This document shows, piece after piece, positions 45,380 to 53,924 of a stretch of 64,000 nt of DNA. How positions within the stretch are numbered: the stretch's first letter is position 1; each line of letters begins with the position of its first letter. This DNA is from Marinobacterium rhizophilum DSM 18822 (lineage in GTDB: Bacteria > Pseudomonadota > Gammaproteobacteria > Pseudomonadales > Balneatricaceae), in contig NZ_KB899101.1 of assembly GCF_000378045.1 (NCBI RefSeq), positions 93,393 to 157,392 on the forward strand, read 5' to 3'. Below the pieces are notes generated by a model. That model ran no database searches and was not told the DNA's origin. It saw only the letters and a program-made list of their open reading frames with translations. Both the position numbers and the translations under genes were made by a program.

Positions 45380-46456
45380 ATGTTTAAACTCCCTGTTGCA
45401 CGTACCCTGATTGCGGCGGCGGCCTGCGTGGCCACGCTGTTCAATCCGGCCCAGGCCGATGAAAAGGTGTATCGGCTGAAAATGGCAGAAACCTGGCAGA
45501 CCAACTTCCCGATATTTGGCGACGCACCACGCAACATGGCCGCCATGGCCGAGAAAATGTCCAACGGCCGGCTGAAGATCACCATTGATTCTGCCAACAA
45601 GCACAAGGCACCGTTTGGCGTGTTCGACATGGTGCGCGCAGGCCAGTACGACATGGGGCACTCGGCGTCCTACTACTGGAAAGGCAAGGTGCCTAATACC
45701 CTGTTTTTCTCGACCATGCCCTTCGGCATGACCACCCCCGAGCAGTATGGCTGGTTCTACCAAGGCGGCGGCATGGAACTGATGCAGCAGGTCTACGCAC
45801 CCTTTAACCTGATGTCCTTCCCCGGTGGCAACACCGGCAATCAGATGGGCGGCTGGTTCCAGAAGGAGATCAACTCGCTGGAAGACATCCAGGGCCTGAA
45901 AATGCGCATTCCGGGATTTGCCGGTGAAGTGCTGGCCAAGCTCGGCGCCAACCCGACCAACATTCCGCCGGGCGAGCTCTATACCGCGCTGGAACGTCGC
46001 ACCATCGACGCCCTGGAATGGGTTGGCCCCGGGCTTGACCTGCGCATGGGCTTTCACAAGATTGCGCCTTACTACTACACCGGCTGGCATGAGCCTGCCA
46101 CCGAACTGCAGTTCCTGATCAATACCCGCAGCTGGGAAAAACTGCCCGCAGACCTGCAGGAAATCCTGCGCGTCGCCATGCGTACCGCCTCCTACGACAT
46201 GTACATTCAGAATTACGATGCCTCTGCGACCGCCTGGGCGCAGATGAAAGCCGAGTTCCCGGATATTCAGATCAAGACCTTCCCGGCAGAAGTCATGACA
46301 GCGCTCAAGGGGGCCAATGACGAACTGCTGGAAGAAGCGGCCGCTGCCGATCCGCTGGCCAAACAGATTATCGAATCGCAGCAGAACTATCAGGCAAAAG
46401 TCCGGGTCTGGACCAACATTTCCGACCGCGCGTACCTCAACAGTCTGTCCGACTGA
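45380..46456 (+). CDS. dctP: TRAP transporter substrate-binding protein (DctP family)
   Basis: This is a periplasmic receptor for a tripartite ATP-independent transporter. The 358-residue protein has a signal peptide (LIAAAACVATLFNPAQA). The mature part (YRLKMAETWQTNFPIFGDAP, then KMRIPGFAGEVLAKLGANPTNIPPGELYTALERRTIDALEWVGP) resembles the 2-oxo-acid-binding TakP and the so-called mannitol/chloroaromatic branch more than dicarboxylate DctP. A carboxylate substrate is likely; the exact one is unknown. I chose the ATG at 45380; a GTG four codons upstream is possible. DctQ and DctM follow. Confidence 0.9.
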   Translation: MFKLPVARTLIAAAACVATLFNPAQADEKVYRLKMAETWQTNFPIFGDAPRNMAAMAEKMSNGRLKITIDSANKHKAPFGVFDMVRAGQYDMGHSASYYWKGKVPNTLFFSTMPFGMTTPEQYGWFYQGGGMELMQQVYAPFNLMSFPGGNTGNQMGGWFQKEINSLEDIQGLKMRIPGFAGEVLAKLGANPTNIPPGELYTALERRTIDALEWVGPGLDLRMGFHKIAPYYYTGWHEPATELQFLINTRSWEKLPADLQEILRVAMRTASYDMYIQNYDASATAWAQMKAEFPDIQIKTFPAEVMTALKGANDELLEEAAAADPLAKQIIESQQNYQAKVRVWTNISDRAYLNSLSD

Positions 46457-46569
46457 TCAGTCGGGACTTAACGGGAGTCATGTATGGCTCCCGTTTGTGT
46501 ATCCGACGCCGGGCTCCGCCGATGCACAGGGCGCTGACCCATGCCGAGGAATAATGCCGAGGAATTCTC

Positions 46570-47103
46570 ATGATGCTGTTAAAACTGGAGCGGGCGGTCA
46601 ATCGGGTTTCGGATCTGTTTGGCAAGATCGCTGCCGTGCTTTTTGTATTGCTGCTATTTAACGTTTTCTACGATGTGCTGAGCCGTTATGTGTTCAATGA
46701 CGTTTCCATTGCCATGCAGGAAATGGAATGGCATCTGTTTGCGCTGATGTTTCTGCTGGGTGTGCCCTTTACCTTGCGCGCCGACGCCCATGTGCGTGTG
46801 GATATCCTGTATGACCGCCTGAGTACGCGCAAGCGCGCCTGGATCGACCTGACCGGCACCCTTTGCCTGCTGCTGCCGTTCTGCCTGCTGGTGGGCTGGT
46901 ACGGGGTGGGCTTTGCCCATGAATCCTATCTGCTGGGCGAAACCTCCGGCGATCCGGGTGGCCTGGCCTACCGCTGGCTGATCAAGGCGGCCATCCCGTT
47001 TGCATTCTTTGCCACTGCCCTGAGTGGACTGGGGCTGGCGCTGAAATCAGTCAATACCCTGCGGGGACAGTCCATGGCTGACATTCAAGGTAATCACCCA
47101 TGA
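46570..47103 (+). CDS. dctQ: TRAP transporter small permease (DctQ)
   Basis: The 177-residue protein has four hydrophobic helices. The conserved TRAP small-subunit block is QEMEWHLFALMFLLGVPFTLRADAHVRVDILYDRLS. It pairs with DctM in the inner membrane and is needed for substrate import driven by a sodium gradient. Its stop overlaps the dctM start by four bases. Confidence 0.92.
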   Translation: MMLLKLERAVNRVSDLFGKIAAVLFVLLLFNVFYDVLSRYVFNDVSIAMQEMEWHLFALMFLLGVPFTLRADAHVRVDILYDRLSTRKRAWIDLTGTLCLLLPFCLLVGWYGVGFAHESYLLGETSGDPGGLAYRWLIKAAIPFAFFATALSGLGLALKSVNTLRGQSMADIQGNHP

Positions 47104-48386
47104 TCGGTATCGTGATGTTTTTTGCCGCCCTGGCGCTGCTGCTCAGCGGCTTCCCGGTGGCCTTTATTTTTGGTGGTGTGGCGCTGCTGTTTGGTGTTTT
47201 TGCCGAGGGGCCGGATATCTTCGCCTTCATGCCGTTTCGTATTCAGAGCATCATGCAAAGCACCACCATGATGGCGGTACCGCTGTTTATCTTTATGGGT
47301 CTGGTGTTGCAGAAGACCCGCCTGGCTGAACAGTTGCTGGAAGCCATGGCCAAACTGTTTGGCGGCGTGCGTGGTGGCCTGGCCATTTCCACGGTGCTGG
47401 TGGGCGCATTGCTGGCGGCATCCACCGGGGTGGTTGGTGCTTCCGTCGTGGCCATGGGGCTGATCTCGCTGCCGGTCATGCTCAAGTACAACTACGAAAA
47501 ATCTTTGGCCTGCGGCACCATCTGTGCCTCCGGTACCCTCGGGCAGATCATTCCGCCCTCCATCATCCTGATCATACTGGGCGATGTGCTCGGCATTCCC
47601 GTTGGGGACCTGTTCAAGGCCGCGCTCTGGCCGGGACTGTTGCTGATTGGCGCCTATGTCCTGTATATCCTGATCTATGCCTTTTTAAATCCGGCGTCCG
47701 CACCGGCGCTGCCCATTGACCGCAACATCAGCCGGCGGACCTATTATGGTCAGGCGCTCAAAGCGATCCTGCCGCCACTGGCGCTGATTCTGGTAGTGCT
47801 GGGCTCGATTTTCGCAGGTGTTGCCACGCCCACCGAGTCCTCGGCGCTGGGTGGCGTTGGTGCCCTGATATTGTCGTTGCTGTACCGCCAGTTCAGCTGG
47901 AAAATGCTCTATGAGGCGGCGCTCGAAACAGTGAAGGTTACCGCCATGGTGTTCGCCATCCTGCTGGGAGCCACTGCCTTTTCGATGGCGTTCAGCTATA
48001 CCGGTGGCGACTATATCGTTGAGGAAGTGCTGACCGGACTGCCTGGCGGGCAGATGGGCTTTCTGCTGCTGTCGATGCTGGCAATCCTGGTGCTGGGGTT
48101 CTTTATCGACTTCGTCGAGATCAGCTTCATCATCGTGCCGATACTGGCGCCGGTGGCCGATGCACTGGGCATCGCACCTATCTGGTTTGCGATCCTGATC
48201 GCCATGAACCTGCAGGCCAGTTTCCTGACGCCGCCCTTTGGCTTTGCGCTGTTTTATCTCAAAGGGGTTGCACCGGTATCGATACGCACCACCGACATCT
48301 ACCGCGGCGTGGTGCCGTTTATTCTGCTGCAGCTTGTGGTGCTGGTGACGATACTGATGTTCCCGGGGCTCTACGGGCTGGTGTGA
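47100..48386 (+). CDS. dctM: TRAP transporter large permease (DctM)
   Basis: This is a 428-residue inner-membrane transporter of the DctM family with about twelve hydrophobic segments. Family signatures include MMAVPLFIFMGLVLQKT, ASGTLGQIIPPSIILIILGD and FLTPPFGFALFYLKGVAP. It catalyses solute and sodium symport with DctQ after delivery by DctP. A GC-rich hairpin follows the stop, and a two-component system lies downstream. Confidence 0.93.
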   Translation: MIGIVMFFAALALLLSGFPVAFIFGGVALLFGVFAEGPDIFAFMPFRIQSIMQSTTMMAVPLFIFMGLVLQKTRLAEQLLEAMAKLFGGVRGGLAISTVLVGALLAASTGVVGASVVAMGLISLPVMLKYNYEKSLACGTICASGTLGQIIPPSIILIILGDVLGIPVGDLFKAALWPGLLLIGAYVLYILIYAFLNPASAPALPIDRNISRRTYYGQALKAILPPLALILVVLGSIFAGVATPTESSALGGVGALILSLLYRQFSWKMLYEAALETVKVTAMVFAILLGATAFSMAFSYTGGDYIVEEVLTGLPGGQMGFLLLSMLAILVLGFFIDFVEISFIIVPILAPVADALGIAPIWFAILIAMNLQASFLTPPFGFALFYLKGVAPVSIRTTDIYRGVVPFILLQLVVLVTILMFPGLYGLV

Positions 48387-48425
48387 TCCGGCACCAAGCG
48401 GTCTTATGCATCTGGGCTGCACGGT

Positions 48426-48456
48426 GGCCCCGGCACATGCCGGGGCCGCCGATTTT
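48426..48456 (+). terminator. Terminator after dctM (first TRAP operon)
   Basis: GGCCCCGGC and GCCGGGGCC form a perfect 9-bp stem with loop ACAT. A TTTT run follows five bases on. Confidence 0.75.
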
Positions 48457-48518
48457 GCTGTTATCATGACCCGGGTCACACAGCGGCACGGGTCATTCTA
48501 CAGGGGGCGCAATCACTG

Positions 48519-49868
48519 ATGTCATTAAAAGCCAAACTGCTGCTGTTGGCGATTCTGCCCCTGCTGCTGGTAAGCAGTCTGGTAACCATGGTCAGCCTGC
48601 AACAGGCCCGCAGCCTGTCGGAGCAGGAAATTCACATCTTCGAAGACAATCTGCTCAGTTCCAAAAAGCGCGAACTGCAGCATTACGTCAGCCTGGCGCT
48701 GACCTCCATCGACCATATCGTTGCCAATTCCGATGTGCATGATGAAGCCGCCAAGACCGAGGTGAAGCGCATCCTTAATGATCTGACCTTTGGAGAAGAC
48801 GGTTACTTTTTCGTTTACGACCAGCATGGCAACGTGCTGGTGCATCCCATCCTGACCGGTCTGGTGGGGCAGGATCTGTATGACATGCAGGACGAGCAGG
48901 GCGATTACGTCATTCGCTCCCTGCTGCAACTGGCCCGGGAGGGCGGGGGCTTCCACCGCTATCTGTGGCAAAAGCCGTCGCGTGGCGAATCCGAGGAAAA
49001 ACTCAGCTATGTGGTGAGTCTCGCCAAGTGGGGCTGGATGCTGGGCACAGGGCTCTATATCGACGATATCACCCAGGAAGTGGCCAATATTCGCAGTGAG
49101 GTAACGCGCAATATTCGCAATACCTTTTTTACTGTACTGCTGATACTGGCGGCGGCGGTGGTGGTGATTGTTGTGATCGGTATTGCGCTGAACCTGCATG
49201 AAAGCCGTCTGGCCGATGCGCGGCTGCGCTCCCTGGCCCACAAATCGATTCAATTGCAGGTCAGCCAGCGTCGCGGTTTTGCCCGGGAACTGCACGATGG
49301 CATCAATCAGCTGATGGTGTCGGTGAAGTTTCGCATCGAGTCGGCGCTGAACAAGCTGGCCAAGGGCGACCAATATGCCAGTGCCGAGGCCGATCTGCGT
49401 CACGGCATGTCAGTACTGAACGAGGCCATACAGGAGGTGCGCCGGGTCTCCCATGACCTGCGTCCCAGCATCCTCGATGACCTCGGTCTTGAACCTGCGT
49501 TGCGCAATCTGCTGGATGAATTCAAACTGCGTACCGGTATCCTGGTGGACCTGCGGCTGACACTGCCGGCGGCGCGCCTGACCGATGACATCGAAATCAC
49601 CCTCTACCGGGTGGTGCAGGAAGCGCTTACCAACATCGAAAAACATGCCGACGCCAGCCGTCTGCTGGTGCGCAGCTGGTACGGCAACAAGCTTTTGTGG
49701 CTGGAGCTGAAAGACAATGGCTGCGGCTTTAATCCAAAGGACCTCTCGCCCCTGGCCGGCATTGGCCTGCGCAATATCCGTGATCGGCTGGAACTGCTGG
49801 GGGGGGAGCTGGAGCTGGAATCGGCGCCGGGAGAGGGGACGCGGCTCTGCGTTGGCTTGCCATCGTGA
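48519..49868 (+). CDS. Cache-domain sensor histidine kinase (NarX/DegS-like)
   Basis: The 449-residue membrane kinase has helix one (about 5-24), a periplasmic single-Cache sensor domain (about 35-190; LTFGEDGYFFVYDQHGNVLVHP is typical), and helix two (about 202-224). A HisKA_3 domain carries H259 in RELHDGINQLMVSVK. The ATPase domain has DNGCGFNP and GIGLRNIRDRLELLGG. Cache domains bind small carboxylates and similar ligands. With the TRAP transporter just upstream, it may sense the same solute. The response regulator follows after 43 bases. Confidence 0.9.
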   Translation: MSLKAKLLLLAILPLLLVSSLVTMVSLQQARSLSEQEIHIFEDNLLSSKKRELQHYVSLALTSIDHIVANSDVHDEAAKTEVKRILNDLTFGEDGYFFVYDQHGNVLVHPILTGLVGQDLYDMQDEQGDYVIRSLLQLAREGGGFHRYLWQKPSRGESEEKLSYVVSLAKWGWMLGTGLYIDDITQEVANIRSEVTRNIRNTFFTVLLILAAAVVVIVVIGIALNLHESRLADARLRSLAHKSIQLQVSQRRGFARELHDGINQLMVSVKFRIESALNKLAKGDQYASAEADLRHGMSVLNEAIQEVRRVSHDLRPSILDDLGLEPALRNLLDEFKLRTGILVDLRLTLPAARLTDDIEITLYRVVQEALTNIEKHADASRLLVRSWYGNKLLWLELKDNGCGFNPKDLSPLAGIGLRNIRDRLELLGGELELESAPGEGTRLCVGLPS

Positions 49869-49911
49869 CCGGCCGCAATGATCTTGAGAGTATGACAGCG
49901 GAGTTTTATTC

Positions 49912-50583
49912 ATGACAGAACGTACCCCGATTCGGGTCCTGCTGGCCGACGATCATCCGCTGGTCCTGGAGGGCATATCGTCGCGGCTTGAGACAGAACC
50001 TCATCTGGAGGTTGTGGGGCTGGCGCACAATGGGCTGCAAGCGCTGGAACTGGCAGAGCGACTACAGCCGGACGTGGTCATGATGGATGTATCCATGCCG
50101 GTCATGAACGGGCTCGAAGCCACCCAGGCCTTTCATTCCCGTTTCCCCGCGGTGCGGGTACTGATCCTCAGCATGCACGACAACCGCGAGTACATCCTGC
50201 AGCTGATTCGCGCAGGCGCCTCGGGTTACATCCTCAAGGATGTGTCGTCTGATGAGCTGATCAAGGCTATCGAAATGGTGCACCAGGGCGGGACCTACTT
50301 CAGTGCCAGCGCGTCCCAGTCGCTGTTCAGCCTGGATGCACCGCAAGGGCCTGCTGAACTCGGTGCAACCGGGGCCGATGCACAATCGCTGACGCCGCGG
50401 GAGGAAACGGTGCTGCGTCTTCTGGCGGAGGGCGGCAGCAACAAGGACATCGCCCGCAAGCTCGGTATTTCGGTTCGCACCGTGGAAACCCACCGCCAGA
50501 ATATCAAGACCAAGCTCAACATCCAGACCGCCGCCGGCCTGACCCGGTTCGCCATCGAACAGGGGCTGGTGGAGCTGAAATAG
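49912..50583 (+). CDS. NarL/LuxR-family response regulator
   Basis: This 223-residue partner of the preceding kinase has a receiver domain (about 7-125) with phospho-acceptor D59 (VVMMDVSMPVMNG) and the switch lysine in YILKDVSS. A LuxR-type DNA-binding domain follows (about 160-222; LTPREETVLRLLAEGGSNKDIARKLG in part, then SVRTVETHRQNI). It probably activates the TRAP operon upstream, by inference from gene order. Confidence 0.93.
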   Translation: MTERTPIRVLLADDHPLVLEGISSRLETEPHLEVVGLAHNGLQALELAERLQPDVVMMDVSMPVMNGLEATQAFHSRFPAVRVLILSMHDNREYILQLIRAGASGYILKDVSSDELIKAIEMVHQGGTYFSASASQSLFSLDAPQGPAELGATGADAQSLTPREETVLRLLAEGGSNKDIARKLGISVRTVETHRQNIKTKLNIQTAAGLTRFAIEQGLVELK

Positions 50584-50734
50584 GTCGCCGCGCCGCTGGC
50601 GCCCCGTTGCGTCTTGGCCGTTTGCAAAAAAGTTAGGTAAAAAGTTTGCAATTCATGAAGTTATCCATTAAATTACGCGGCCTCAACGGTGCAGAGCGGC
50701 AGTCACAACCCGTGCTGAACCTGAGAAATCTGTA

Positions 50735-50961
50735 AACGTCGGAGCTTGCGACGACGGTAACGAGCATGCCCAGGCGTGCGGGTTACAAGTTCGAAAGGAC
50801 TACGCAGCAAACAATATGGTGAGGTGTCCGAGTGGTTGACTCGGAGGCGAAGCCGGAGAGAACGTCGGAGCTTGCGACGACGGTAACGAGTACGCCCAGG
50901 CGTGCAGGTTACAAGTTCGAAAGGACTACGCAGCAAACAATATGGTGAGGTGTCCGAGTGG
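50735..50961 (+). repeat. Tandem duplication abutting tRNA-Ser
   Basis: Two copies of a 101-base unit (50735-50835 and 50861-50961) are offset by 126 bases and differ at only a few positions. Each ends with GGTGAGGTGTCCGAGTGG, the first 18 bases of the tRNA. Only the second copy continues into a whole tRNA. The first is a 5' tRNA stub at 50818-50835. The copies have no believable gene. Confidence 0.85.
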
Positions 50962-51031
50962 CCGAAGGAGCACGCCTGGAAAGTGTGTATACCGCAAGGT
51001 ATCGAGGGTTCGAATCCCTCCCTCACCGCCA
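50944..51031 (+). tRNA. tRNA-Ser (anticodon GGA)
   Basis: The 88-base gene has acceptor strands GGTGAGG and CCTCACC, then discriminator G and an encoded CCA. The anticodon stem-loop is CACGC-CTGGAAA-GTGTG with GGA in the loop. A long variable arm (TATACCGCAAGGTATCG) and the T-loop GGTTCGAATCC complete the class II fold. It reads UCC and UCU. Its 5' part is duplicated upstream, and phage-like remnants start right after it. Confidence 0.96.
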
Positions 51032-51060
51032 TATTTAAAAACTCCTTGAATAACAGTAAT

Positions 51061-51351
51061 TTACTTGTATTTCAAAGAGGCGATGTTGACATAAATGTTG
51101 ACGTCAGATTTCCTCGAGACTGCCCAGTCTTGGGATGAAAAAGGGAAGCCTAGCGGTTTCCTTTTTTCGTTTTTGGATTGCTTCGATGCGTGCGCGAATC
51201 TCATGCAGTTACGCTTGGTGATCTTGCGGTTGATCCCGAAGTCGATCCACCACTGAGCCAGCTCTGTTTCGGTCGGACCTTCCGCTTCTGCATCTTGCCC
51301 CATTTGGGCAGGCCGCTCATTTGGGGTGGCCAGCTTCTGCAGCTCTTCCAA
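51061..51351 (-). CDS. Small phage-like hypothetical protein
   Basis: The 96-residue frame begins MEELQKLATPNERPAQMG and overlaps the end of the KilA-N gene by 35 bases in another frame. The DNA coding for its first 17 or so residues is repeated near 52121-52165, so it may derive from a duplicated gene part. It contains ETELAQWWIDFGI, a motif-like stretch, but I do not recognise a family. It may be a real small gene or the broken tail of its neighbour. Confidence 0.35.
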   Translation of the reverse strand: MEELQKLATPNERPAQMGQDAEAEGPTETELAQWWIDFGINRKITKRNCMRFAHASKQSKNEKRKPLGFPFSSQDWAVSRKSDVNIYVNIASLKYK

Positions 51352-51928
51352 GGTCTGGGCTGCTCGTCAGCAATTCTTCTATTCCGTGTTCGCTCAGACT
51401 CTTGGAGCCTGCGTGAACATAGCCCTCAACACTGAGGCCGAGGGTGTTGAATTCCAGCGGCAGGTGGCCAGCAGGCGCTCCGTTGTTCTCCAGTACGTGC
51501 TTGATCTCATATACTGCGGCTTTGGTCTCGTTGATCACTGCGAGCTGGGCTTTCTGCTGCTGCTCAATGCGCACCATTTCGTTAGCCTGGGCGGCAAGCA
51601 TTTCCAGATTGCTCAGCTGCTTCGGGGTCTGCATATCGTGATACGCTCGGATGACCTGAAGATTGAATGCAGGGCTGATCCACATCGCATACGAGTAGAC
51701 CAGGTCGCGGGCTACGTAAGTGCCGCCTGACCGGCCACGCTTGGAGCTGACCGGCCATATCTGTCCATTATCCAGTTCTTTAATCAGAGCGTCCGCGTGG
51801 CAGGAGCGCAGAAACTTGTTAGGGCCGTGCCGCTCTTCACCTCCAGCTGCTCGATGTAGATCATTGCGGCAGTAGCGCCCATCTTTGCCTTGCCGGATGG
51901 ATGCCCCGGCGATCATAAGGTTGCTCAT
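51317..51928 (-). CDS. KilA-N domain protein (phage antirepressor-like)
   Basis: The 203-residue protein has an N-terminal KilA-N DNA-binding domain (about 8-95): DGRYCRNDLHRAAGG, then GGTYVARDLVYSYAMWISPAF followed by VIRAYHDM. These domains occur in phage antirepressors and lytic-control proteins. A coiled-coil-prone glutamine-rich segment follows (about 105-140). The start ATG overlaps the stop of a small upstream frame by four bases. It is the clearest trace of a prophage or mobile island inserted beside tRNA-Ser; no integrase is visible. Confidence 0.8.
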   Translation of the reverse strand: MSNLMIAGASIRQGKDGRYCRNDLHRAAGGEERHGPNKFLRSCHADALIKELDNGQIWPVSSKRGRSGGTYVARDLVYSYAMWISPAFNLQVIRAYHDMQTPKQLSNLEMLAAQANEMVRIEQQQKAQLAVINETKAAVYEIKHVLENNGAPAGHLPLEFNTLGLSVEGYVHAGSKSLSEHGIEELLTSSPDLGRAAEAGHPK

Positions 51929-52107
51929 TTACCGCCTCCGAATACAGCGTTGACCAGCGCAGACGCAGCGTCGGTCGGTCCTTCATCGTCCCGCTGTATT
52001 TGGCTAACTTGGTTATTTGCAGTAGCCTGCTCGGCGTCAGATGGGCCTTCACCATCCTGTTCAGTTTTAGCGTCATGCTCATTTTGAACAGCCAGGGCCT
52101 TCGTCAT
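51925..52107 (-). CDS. Small acidic hypothetical protein
   Basis: This 60-residue acidic frame (MTKALAVQNEHDAKTEQ...) has two copies of a motif close to QxDxEGPxDA. A related motif occurs in the frame at 51061-51351. It overlaps the KilA-N start by four bases (ATGA), suggesting translational coupling. The coupling and repeats argue that it is real, but no family is recognised. Confidence 0.45.
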   Translation of the reverse strand: MTKALAVQNEHDAKTEQDGEGPSDAEQATANNQVSQIQRDDEGPTDAASALVNAVFGGGK

Positions 52108-52820
52108 CCCGCTCTATTTGGGCGGGCCGCTCATTTGGGGTGGCCAGCATCTTCAGCTCAGCCAGGGTCTTATCTGCTACCAGCTGGTAGATGTCGGACG
52201 GCTTTTAAGACGGCAGCATGTTCACAGCAACGCCGCCGACCTCATCAAGAAACGCGAGGGGCCAACTGAGCCAGCACTGTGTCAGTCGGACCATTCTAGC
52301 TAAACAGAACGACCGGATGAAATCTGATAATAGCTGGCACTAAAACAGGGAGGTTTACATGCTCTGCTTGCCAGTGGTGGTGAGGTCGTGCGTGCGGCTG
52401 GTACGTGTATCCGCATTGATATGTGTCTGCATACTACAATGCCACTGTTTGTGCTCTTTTGGTCTGGCGGGGCGGTTTCAACTTTTTCCAGCCGTAAGCA
52501 ACTCACTTGCATCAGGGGGCTGCAGTGACCATCCTGATGCTTACACGGGCTAGGATGCTGGCCTTTGCCTTTCGCATCTTTGAGTTTGACGCCCGGCATC
52601 AATGCTGTGCGTGCTTAATTTTCCCTTCGCTCGTCAGTTGGCTACTTCAGAATTGTCGAGTCATTCTCAGCCTGTGCCCTTTGTTATAAACGATATTTGT
52701 TTCAATGGTTTACTGGCCTTTTTCTTGCAGTGATTTTATTTGATGGCTTTTTCATGGCTCATGCTAATGCGAAATGATTCTGTGTGAGGGTGGGTTTCGA
52801 GGCTTGTCAGAGGGGAAATT
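52108..52820. other. Degraded island DNA, no clear gene
   Basis: The stretch 52121-52165 is a direct repeat of 51312-51356 (GCTCATTTGGGGTGGCCAGC core), a remnant of a duplicated phage-type gene. On the minus strand it reads as a broken frame related to the gene at 51061-51351. The rest, to 52820, has no frame I can support. The base content turns AT-rich toward the TRAP operon. Confidence 0.5.
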
Positions 52821-52837
52821 TTATGCCAGTATCTTTT

Positions 52838-52856
52838 TGGTATACCAACGGTATAC
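52838..52856. promoter_or_regulatory. Candidate GntR operator before the second TRAP operon
   Basis: A perfect palindrome TGGTATACCA (52838-52847, flanked by one further T/A pair) is followed by a second GGTATAC (52850-52856), 11 bases further on. The same palindrome with an 11-base-spaced half site precedes the GntR gene at 61871. It lies about 40 bases before dctP, where a repressor would act. Confidence 0.75.
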
Positions 52857-52895
52857 GGAGTTGACCTTTCGATAAAGATACTGAAGGAGTATTTG

Positions 52896-53867
52896 ATGAA
52901 GCCTTATCTATTGGCAGCGGCTGTGGCGTTGGTAACCTTTAGCGCTGGGTCGGTAAACGCCGAGACAATTACATTAAGGGCGGGGCATTCCGCTAATGCG
53001 GACGAACCCTACCATAAGGGGCTTGAGCGTTTTGCACAGGTGCTCGAAACGGAAACCGAAGGCCGTGTTAAAGTTGAGATATTCCCGAACAACCAGTTGG
53101 GGAATGAAAAGGAAATGATCGAAGGTGTGATGCTAGGTACGCTGGACATAACAGTTCCGACCAACGGTGTTCTCACCAACTTTGTCGATGAGTTGTCGAT
53201 TTTTGATTTACCATTTTTATTTAAAAGTCGCCAGCACATGTACGGTGTTCTAGAAGGTGAAGTCGGTGCTTCGCTAAGTAATTCTATGCAGGATAAAGGC
53301 TTCAAATTGCTCGGCTTCTATGAGGCCGGTGTGCGTCATATTATTACCAAAGCACCGATTTACAGTATCGACGATCTGGATGGCGATAAAGTTAGAACAA
53401 TGCAGATACCGGCCCACGTAGCATCCTTCAATGCCTTTGGTGCTAACGCTACACCCATTGCCTATAGTGAGCTCTATTCCGCGCTTCAGTCCGGTGTCGT
53501 CGACGGTGCTGAGGCAGCGTATACAAACTATGAATCAAAACGTTTTTATGAAGTCGCACCCTATCTGGCCGAAGTCAGTTGGACCACATTGGTAGCGGAT
53601 CTGATTATGTCCGAGGAAAAATTTGAATCCTTCCCGGAAGATATACAGGTTGCCATTTTGAAAGCGGGTAAGGCATCGACAGATTATGAGCGGGAAGTCT
53701 ATGCGAATAGTGATTCACAGCTGCGCGGTAAATTAGAATCCTATGGTGTCACTATCACGAAACCTGATGTTGCACCTTTTCGGGAACGGGCACAGAAAGT
53801 ATATGACGAGTTCGCCGATACCGACAAAAAGAAAAAGCTCGTTGAGTTAATCGAAAAGACTGAATAG
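52896..53867 (+). CDS. dctP: TRAP transporter substrate-binding protein (DctP)
   Basis: The 323-residue periplasmic receptor has a signal peptide (LLAAAVALVTFSAGSVNAE). It shows the DctP core: TLRAGHSANADEPYHKGLERFA, then KVEIFPNNQLGNEKEMIEGV and LDGDKVRTMQIPAH with the conserved arginine for a carboxylate. The best start is the ATG at 52896, six bases after GGAG; a TTG one codon upstream is less likely. It opens an operon with DctQ, DctM and catabolic enzymes. The ligand is unknown but should be a substrate of those enzymes. Confidence 0.93.
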   Translation: MKPYLLAAAVALVTFSAGSVNAETITLRAGHSANADEPYHKGLERFAQVLETETEGRVKVEIFPNNQLGNEKEMIEGVMLGTLDITVPTNGVLTNFVDELSIFDLPFLFKSRQHMYGVLEGEVGASLSNSMQDKGFKLLGFYEAGVRHIITKAPIYSIDDLDGDKVRTMQIPAHVASFNAFGANATPIAYSELYSALQSGVVDGAEAAYTNYESKRFYEVAPYLAEVSWTTLVADLIMSEEKFESFPEDIQVAILKAGKASTDYEREVYANSDSQLRGKLESYGVTITKPDVAPFRERAQKVYDEFADTDKKKKLVELIEKTE

Positions 53868-53924
53868 TACAACGGATGTCACTTCGATAAAATGTTAACG
53901 ACCAAGCGTTAAAGGGGTATATCG

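Noticed and set aside
50703..51032. A minus-strand frame across the tRNA-Ser tandem repeat
   Set aside because: It translates the tRNA and its duplicated flank, giving a repeated arginine-rich peptide. Such frames near tRNA genes are artefacts.
51032..52890. A second tRNA 3'-end copy marking the far attachment site of the island
   Set aside because: I searched by eye for the tRNA 3' end in this stretch and found none. The island boundary stays undefined.
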